DNA of 64,000 bases from Taudactylus pleione (Eukaryota; Chordata; Amphibia; Anura; Myobatrachidae): assembly GCA_031769625.1 (NCBI GenBank), contig JAUIMM010001586.1:906501-970500 (forward strand), in the 5' to 3' direction. The notes below the pieces were generated by a model. That model saw only the letters and a list, made by a program, of their open reading frames with translations. It had not been told where the DNA came from and did not search any database. Position numbers and translations under genes: made by a program. This document shows positions 57,575 to 64,000 of the stretch, piece by piece. Within the stretch, counting starts at the first letter, position 1. Each line of letters opens with the position of its first letter.

Positions 57575-60500
57575 GGGTGAGCGGTTTAGGATTTCTGAAA
57601 TCCGAACCCCCCCGAGCCCCCCACGATCCGAGGCAGATCCAAGTCAGGCTCAACTTTTCCCGCCTGACTCGGATCTGAAATCGAGGCAAAACGTCATCAT
57701 CCCGCCTTACGAGTCTCGCGGGTTTTGGATCCTATATAAGGTACCCGCGTCAGCGCCATTTTCTCACTCGGCTGTGGACAGTGAAGAGGGAGGGTGGGAG
57801 TTAGGGCTGGCTGGGCTGTGTAGTGTAGTGTAGTGTAGTGCAGAGTAGTGTTGTGCTGTGCTGTGCTGCGCTGTGCTGCTGTTGTCCACTACTTCAAAGT
57901 CCATAGGGGCTGGCTGTGTTGTGCTGTGCTGCTGTTGTTAATAGGGGCTGTGTCCACTACTTCAAAGTCCATAGGGGCTGGCTGGACTGTGTTGTGCAGT
58001 CAGTTCTCCAAAGTCCTGTGCAGTGTCCCAGTCCTAAAGGGGTGCTGTAGTGTTGTCCAGGGGGTGCTCTGTCCATCAGGGGTGCTCCCCCCAAGTGCTA
58101 AAAAAAATAATATTTTTTGTGTGTTTGTGAATTGTGTGCGCAGTAGCCGCACGTGCATCAACAAAGTAGTGCCAAGCGTGCGCCTGTGTCATAAGTAAAG
58201 GGCCGGCTGGCTTGACCGTTAAAGGGTGCTGTAACTCCCAAAGTACACTCCAGTCCAAACCAAAAAAAAAATTATTTTCTGTGTTTGTGAATTGTGTGCG
58301 CAGTAGCCGCACGTGCATCAACAAAGTAGTGCCAAGCGTGCGCCTGTGTCATAAGTAAAGGGCCGGCTGGCTTGACCGTTAAAGGGTGCTGTAACCCCCA
58401 AAGTACACTCCAGTCCAAACCAAAAAAAAAAATATTTTCTGTGTTTGTGAATTGTGTGCGCAGTAGCCGCACGTGCATCAACAAAGTAGTGCCAAGCGTG
58501 CGCCTGTGTCATAAGTAAAGGGCCGGCTGGCTTGACCGTTAAAGGGTGCTGTAACCCCCAAAGTACACTCCAAACCAAATAAAAAAATATTTTCTGTGTT
58601 TGTGAATTGTGTGCGCAGTAGCCGCATGTGCATCAACAAAGTAGTGCCAAACGTGCGCCTGTGTCATAAGTAAAGGGCCGGCTGGCTTGACCGATAAAGG
58701 GTCTGTAACCCCCAAAGTACACTCCAAACCAAATAAAAAAATATTTTCTGTGTTTGTGAATTGTGTGCGCAGTAGCCGCACGTGCATCAAAAAAGGAGCA
58801 GCGCCAAGCGTGCGTCTGTGTCCCATAAGTAAAGGGCCGTCTGGCTCATTTCTTAAAGGGTGGTGTAACCCACAAAGTGCACTACTCTCCAGCAAAAATA
58901 AAAAAATATTTTCTGTGTTTGTGTGCGCCTTAGCCGCACGTATATATCAAATCGATATAACATAAATGGAGGACCAAGCTTTCTCCGATAAAAATAAAAT
59001 AGAGAAAGATCAAGAACCACTTCCTCCTAGTGCTGAAGCTGCTCCCACTAGTCATGACATAGACGATAACATGCCATCAACGTCGTCTGCCAAGGCCGAT
59101 GCCCAATGTCATAGTAGAAGCCACATACAATCCCAAATGACAAAGTTCAGGAAAATTACCTTAAAAAAAACATTTAAATCATCTGAAGAGAAACGTAAAC
59201 TTGCCAATATGCCATTTATGACACGGAGTGGCAAGAAACGGCTAAGGTCTTTCCCTATGACTAGTGTGTGTCATACTAGTATGACTAGTATGTTCATGAC
59301 TAGTGGTTCAGCTTCACATGACGATGGAAGCCCTCCTCCCACTAAAAAAATCAAACGAGTTAAGCTGGCAAAAGCACAGCAAAGAACTGTGCGTTCTAAG
59401 AAGATATCACAAATCCCCAAGGAGAGTCCAAGTGTGGTGGTGGTTGCGATGCCTGACCTTCCCAGCACTGGACGGGAAGAGGTGGCTCTTTCCACCATTT
59501 GCACGCCCCCTGCAAGTGCTGAAAGGAGCACCCACAGTCCACTTGCTGATATGCAAATTGAAGATGTCACTGTTGAAGTACAACAGGATGAGGATACTGG
59601 TGTAGCTGGCGCTGAGGAGGAAGTTGGCGAGGAGGATTCTGATGGTGATATGGTTTGTTTAAATCAGGCTCCGGGGGAGACAGTTGTTGTCCGTGGGATG
59701 AAAAAGCCCATCACGGTCATGCCTGGGCAGAAGACCAAACATTCCACCTCTTTGGTCTGGCAATATTTCTATCCAAATCCGGACAACAACTGTCTTGCCA
59801 TATGTACCATATGTAAAGGTGAAATAAGTAGGGGTAGGGACGTCAACCACCTAGGAACATCCTCCCTTATACGGCACCTGCAGCGCGTTCATAAAAAGTT
59901 ACTGTCAAGTTCAGAAACTTTGGCTCAGACCGTAAGCAGTCCAGGGACACCTAAATCCCGTTGTCCTGTTGTATCCAAGCGCCTGCAAACCACACCGTCA
60001 ACTCCCTCCTCGTCAATTTCCTCCTTAGTCAGGATCGGAAGTAGTCCTGCAGGCCATATCACTGGCATGACTGACTCTCCTATCCGGGATTCCTCCGGAG
60101 GATCCTGCATTGCTACGCCTACTGCTGCCGCTGCTGCTGTTGCTGCTGCTGCTGGGAGTCGTTCATCATCCCAGAGAGGAAGTAGGAACACCACTACTTT
60201 TACTAAACAATTGACCCTCCAACAGTCCTTAGCGAGGAGGATGAAGTACGACAGCAGTCATCCTGAAGCAAAACGTATAACTGAGGCCTTGACTGCTATG
60301 TTGGTGTTAGACGTGCGTCCGGTATCCGCCATTAGTGCAGTGGGATTTAGACAATTGATGGAGGTAGTGTGTCCCCGGTTCCAAATCCCGTCTAGATTCC
60401 ACTTCACTAGGCAGGCGATACCGAGACTGTACAGAAACGTCAGAAAAAGTGTCCTCAGTGTCCTGAAAAATGCCGTTGTACACAATGTCCACTTAACCAC

Positions 60501-62747
60501 GGACATGTGGACAAGTGGAACAGGGCAGACTAAGGACTATATGACTGTGACAGCCCACTGGGTAGATGTATCACCTTACGCAGCAACAGCAGCAGCGTCA
60601 CCAGTAGCAGCATCTCAGAAACGCCAGCTCGTTACAAGGCAGGCTACGCTGTGTATCACCGGTTTCAGTAAGAGGCACACCGCCGACAACCTCTTAGAGA
60701 AACTGAGGGAAATCATCGCCCAGTGGCTTACCCCACTTAGACTCTCCTGGGGATTTGTGATATCTGACAACGCCACCAATATTGTGCGGGCATTACATCT
60801 GGGCAAATTCCAGCACGTCCCATGTTTTGCTCACACAATAAACTTGGTGGTGCAGAATTTTCTGAAAAGCGACAGGGGCGTGCAGGAGACGCTTTGGGTG
60901 GCCCGAAAAATTTCTGGCCACTTTCGCCATTCAGCGACTGCGTGCCGAAGACTGGAGCGCCAGCAAACACTCTTGAACCTGCCCCGCCATCACCTGAAGC
61001 AAGAGGTTGTGACGCGGTGGAACTCAACCCTCTATATGCTTCAGAGGATGGAGGAGCAGCAAAAGGCCATACAAGCCTATACATCCACCTATGACATAGG
61101 CAAAGGAGGGGGTATGCACCTGACTCAAGCGCAGTGGAGAATGATTTCCGTGTTGTGCAAGGTTCTTCAGCCCTTCGAACTTGCCACACGTGAAGTCAGT
61201 TCAGACACTGCCAGCTTGAGTCAGGTCATTCCCCTCATCAGGCTTTTGCAGAAGCAGCTGGAGAAAGTGAAGGAGGAGCTAAGACGGAGCGATTCCGCTC
61301 GGCATGTGGGACTTGTGGATGAAGCCCTTCATTCGCTTTGCCAGGATTCCAGGGTGGTCAATCTGTTGAAATCAGACCACTACATTTTGGCCACCGTGCT
61401 CGATCCTAGGTTTAAAGCCTATGTGGTGTCTCTCTTTCCGGCCGACACAAGCCTGCAGAGGTGCAAAGACCTGCTGGTGAACACACTGTCAGCTGAAGCG
61501 GAACGTGACACGTCAACGGCTCCTTCTTCATTTTCTCCCGCAACTGGGGCTGCCAGGAAAAAACTTAGGTATCCTAAGCAACCCGCTGGCGGTGATGCAG
61601 GGGCAGGCAGGACCAAGTTTGGACATCTGGTCCGGACTGAAGGACCTGGCAACAATTTCTGACATGTCTACTGTCACTGCATATGATACTGTCACCATTG
61701 ACAGAATGGTGGAGGATTACATCGGTGACAGCATCCAAGTAGGCATGTCAGACAGTCCATACCTGTACTGGCAGGAAAAAGAGGCAATTTGGAGGCCCCT
61801 GTACAAACTGGCTCTATTTTACCTGAGTTGCCCCCCCTCCAGTGTGTACTCCGAAAGAGTGTTTAGTGCAGCCGGGAACCTTGTCAGCGAAAGGCGTAGG
61901 AGGTTGCTTCCACAGAATGTGGAGAAGATGATGTTCATCAAAATGAATTATCAGCTCTTCCAGGGAGACCAGCCTCCAGAAGGTACAGAGGGACCTGTGG
62001 TGGTGGATTCAAGTGGGGACGAGTTAATACTTTGTGAGGATGAGGATGTACACACTGAAGAGGGTGAGGAATCGGTGGATGAGGAGGATGAGGATGACAT
62101 CTTGCCTCCGTAGAGCCAGTTTGTGCAGGGACACATTAATTGCCAGCTTGTTTTGTGGGGGCCCAAACGAACCAATCATTTCAGCCACAGTTGTGTGGCA
62201 GACCCTGGCGCTGAAATGATTGATTTGTTAAAGTGTGCATGTCCTGTTTATACAACATAAGGGTGGGTGGGAGGGCCCAAGGACAATTCCATCTTGCACC
62301 TCTTTTTTTCTTTGCATTATGTACAGTTTGGGGCCTAGTTTTTCTAACTGCCATCCTGCCTGCCACTGCAGTGTCACTCCTAGATGGGTCACGTGTTTGT
62401 GCCGCCCACTCGTGTCGCTTAGCATAGTCATCCAGCTACCTCGGTGCAACCTTTTGGACATAAAAACACTATTGTGAGGTGTGAGGTGTTCAGAATAGAC
62501 TGGAAATGAGTGGAAATTAAGGTTATTGAGGTTAATAATAGCATAGGAGCAGAAAAACCTACAAATTCTGTGATTTTAGCTGTTTTTATGCTTTTTTTCA
62601 AAAAAATACAGATCCAAAACACAAAACCCAGAACCCAAAACACGGAAGGGTGGTTTTGGCAAAACCAATCCAGATCCAAAACACGAAGAAAGATCCAGAT
62701 CCAAAACCAAAACACAAAACACGAAAAGTGGCCGGTGCACACCCCTA
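57572..62747 (+). mobile_element. hAT transposon copy E (full length, 5.2 kb)
   Basis: The same termini as copy A (TAGGGGTGAGC left, GCACACCCCTA right). It has one fewer 5'-UTR repeat unit than A, a TATA box at 57733-57740, the transposase frame and the 3' hairpin (62170-62223). The left flank is (TA)n, the right flank ATAATTAATATGG. No clean 8-bp duplication, as expected if E arose by segmental duplication. Confidence 0.93.
58966..62113 (+). pseudogene. hAT transposase, copy E, with a 1-bp frameshift
   Basis: Open from ATG 58966 through the BED finger and RNase-H-like core to about codon 880. One extra G at 61600-61603 (GCAGGGGC where A has GCAGGGC) then shifts the frame, giving a stop at 61660-61662. 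The correct frame continues to TAG at 62111 and carries the complete dimerisation region (SSVYSERVFSAAGN) and an acidic tail. Copy E keeps the tryptophan codon that is a stop in A. The lesions of A and E are therefore different and both small, suggesting very recent inactivation (or an assembly error). Confidence 0.9.
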
Positions 62748-63341
62748 ATAATTAATATGGCAGAATTAACCGAAAAATTAAAAAATTAAAGAAAGCAAGA
62801 GAAATGTAATTCTTCATTTAACAGGTGAGTGGCTTTAGTTTGCAGGCAATCGCGCGGGAGGTGTGTCCTATTGATCTATAGGAACCTACTTTATGGGCTT
62901 TATGCCTCACTTGACGAGGTGCCCCATGATGATGGTGCATCCTAGCACCAAAATGGCCGTCGGGCTGTCCATTTACTAGGATTTATTTCTGAAGCCAGAG
63001 AGCAACACAAGCGGCTTGGATTGGATAAGTTTACATGACCAATATGCACTTTAATATGTGGCTCCTGGACTATAGCATTTTTTTATATGCTTTCTATATA
63101 AATATATATTTTTTGGCATTTATTTGGTGTGCTGTTCTTCACTATTGTGGATACTCATATGTCAATGTTCTATGATCTAGCACCCAGCTTTATATTGACT
63201 TTGTAGTGAGTGTGCAATGCTCCTTTTTTCTACCTTATACAATTTTTACGAAGTGATTTGCACCTCAGCATTTCTAAGCTATCATAGTATTTTGATTAGA
63301 TAGCTTTCTTTACCACATAACGGTGGTGATATATTTTGAAA
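62748..63341 (+). mobile_element. Penelope-like element leader (5' of its ORF)
   Basis: AT-rich leader with a hammerhead-like fold at 62917-62969, leading to the ORF at 63342. The left boundary is unclear, as it meets the hAT terminus at 62747. Confidence 0.5.
62917..62969 (+). ncRNA. Hammerhead-ribozyme-like motif (degenerate)
   Basis: Stem I: GCCC (62921-62924) with GGGC (62962-62965). Core: CATGATGA, close to CTGATGA. Stem II: TGGTGC/GCACCA around a 6-nt loop. Then AAA in place of GAAA, a 2-bp stem III (TG/CG), and the cleavage triplet GTC (62959-62961). The very short stem III is typical of Penelope-like element hammerheads. The extra A in the core and the changed G suggest weak or lost activity. 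Confidence 0.5.
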
Positions 63342-63751
63342 ATGGAAACATCATCAGCTGACATCTGCGACTTAACAGGAACCAAACGTTTCTGTGAAAA
63401 AGATATTGTTGAGATCCTATTCTCCAACACTGAGTTACTGGACTTTGACACTGATCCACCCAGAGAAGTATTTAATGATCTCATTAAAATGAGAAAACGA
63501 CATGTGGAACTGTCACTACACGGGTTGACTTTATCACAATATCATAAAGAAAATTTAATTCCCCGTGGCTTCAGAATAAAGAACCAGCCAACAATTGGGC
63601 GCAGCAATAAGGATTTTTGTCGTGAATGGTGTATGATCCTTAACCAGTGCTCTTTTGATTTAATGATCTTAGTTATTAAACAGGTTAATGCTAATATTGT
63701 TGTATTAGAGAATGAAATTAAGTTATGTGAGACTACAGGTTTGCAGACATT
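63342..63751 (+). pseudogene. Penelope-like element ORF, N-terminal part, interrupted
   Basis: ATG at 63342 opens about 137 codons. The product includes LTLSQYHKENLIPRGFRI, PTIGRSNKDFCREWCMILN and CSFDLMILVIKQ. This resembles the N-terminal region of vertebrate Penelope-like (Neptune-type) reverse-transcriptase proteins, where an I-P-R-G-x-R motif precedes a helical segment. The catalytic domains would lie further right. At 63752 a Harbinger-family element is inserted. The frame happens to stay open through it to the window end, but that part is not element protein. Family assignment is from memory of the motif and moderately sure. Confidence 0.55.
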
Positions 63752-64000
63752 GGCCCTCATTCAGAGCCGTTCGCTATTTGCGGTCGTTCGTTTAAAAACA
63801 AGGGGTGGCTATTCAAATGATCCGTACGCACATTGCAGTCTGTTCACACCTCTAAGTCTGAACGAGCGAGCAAAACATACGCTCGTTTATTTGTTAAAAA
63901 CGCCCCCTGGCCGCTCGCACCATACGTCATGTCCGCTATTTATTAGATTAATCGAGTACATCGACCAGCGTATGAACTGCTCGCTATTCTTGTGGTTGGT
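63752..64000 (+). mobile_element. Harbinger-family element, left end (cut by the window)
   Basis: Begins GGCCCTCATTCAGAGCC, the terminus of the autonomous element at 1650-9208, followed by the same kind of CG-rich subterminal DNA (GTTCGC, CGAGCG). The left flank is ATT. The right end is outside the window. Confidence 0.85.

Overview
The window looks like intergenic or intronic DNA from a large, repeat-rich vertebrate genome, most likely a frog. I infer this from a fish-egg-lectin/tectonin type gene with spliced exons, abundant PIF/Harbinger and hAT transposons with their short non-autonomous derivatives (MITEs), a Penelope-like retroelement end, and palindromic MITEs of a kind common in anuran genomes. 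There is no bacterial or viral gene organisation. The species cannot be fixed from the sequence alone.

Layout. 1-104 is the end of a 35-bp tandem repeat. 844-1649 and 9209-10152 are two halves of one old, reverse-oriented hAT element. It was split by an apparently complete PIF/Harbinger transposon (1650-9208) and also carries a 250-bp hAT MITE (1152-1401). The Harbinger element has matching terminal inverted repeats, a TTT target duplication and three spliced open genes: a Myb/SANT-like protein (2322-3767, +), a HARBI1-like DDE transposase (5713-4592, -) and a second Myb/SANT-like protein (6890-8175, +). 10153-18320 holds no recognisable gene. It is filled with MITEs, several with perfect target duplications. 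18323-23740 is a 34-bp C-rich satellite, part of it in a 669-bp higher-order repeat. 23999-29394 contains larger TIR-bounded mosaic elements around the one host gene.

The host gene is the 3' end of a fish-egg-lectin-like (tectonin beta-propeller) gene. Its penultimate exon is 26778-27111 and its last exon 30770-30935, with a poly(A) signal at 31032. Upstream exons were not found. 31040-39800 is again MITEs and simple repeats.

From 40052 to 62747 lies a hAT (BED-finger, hAT-dimerisation) cluster. It has a full-length copy A, then three head-to-tail copies B, C and D that lost both the 5' end and the middle of the transposase, and then a second full-length copy E preceded by a duplicate of A's left flank. 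In B-D the missing transposase core is occupied by 12-15 units of a ~135-bp repeat that resembles the element's own 5'-UTR repeat. A has an in-frame stop and E a 1-bp frameshift, so neither encodes an intact transposase as written.

The window ends with a Penelope-like element (hammerhead-like motif near 62917, N-terminal ORF from 63342). It is interrupted at 63752 by another member of the same Harbinger TIR family as the 1650-9208 element. The most unusual objects are the three-gene Harbinger and the hAT array with its self-derived internal satellite.
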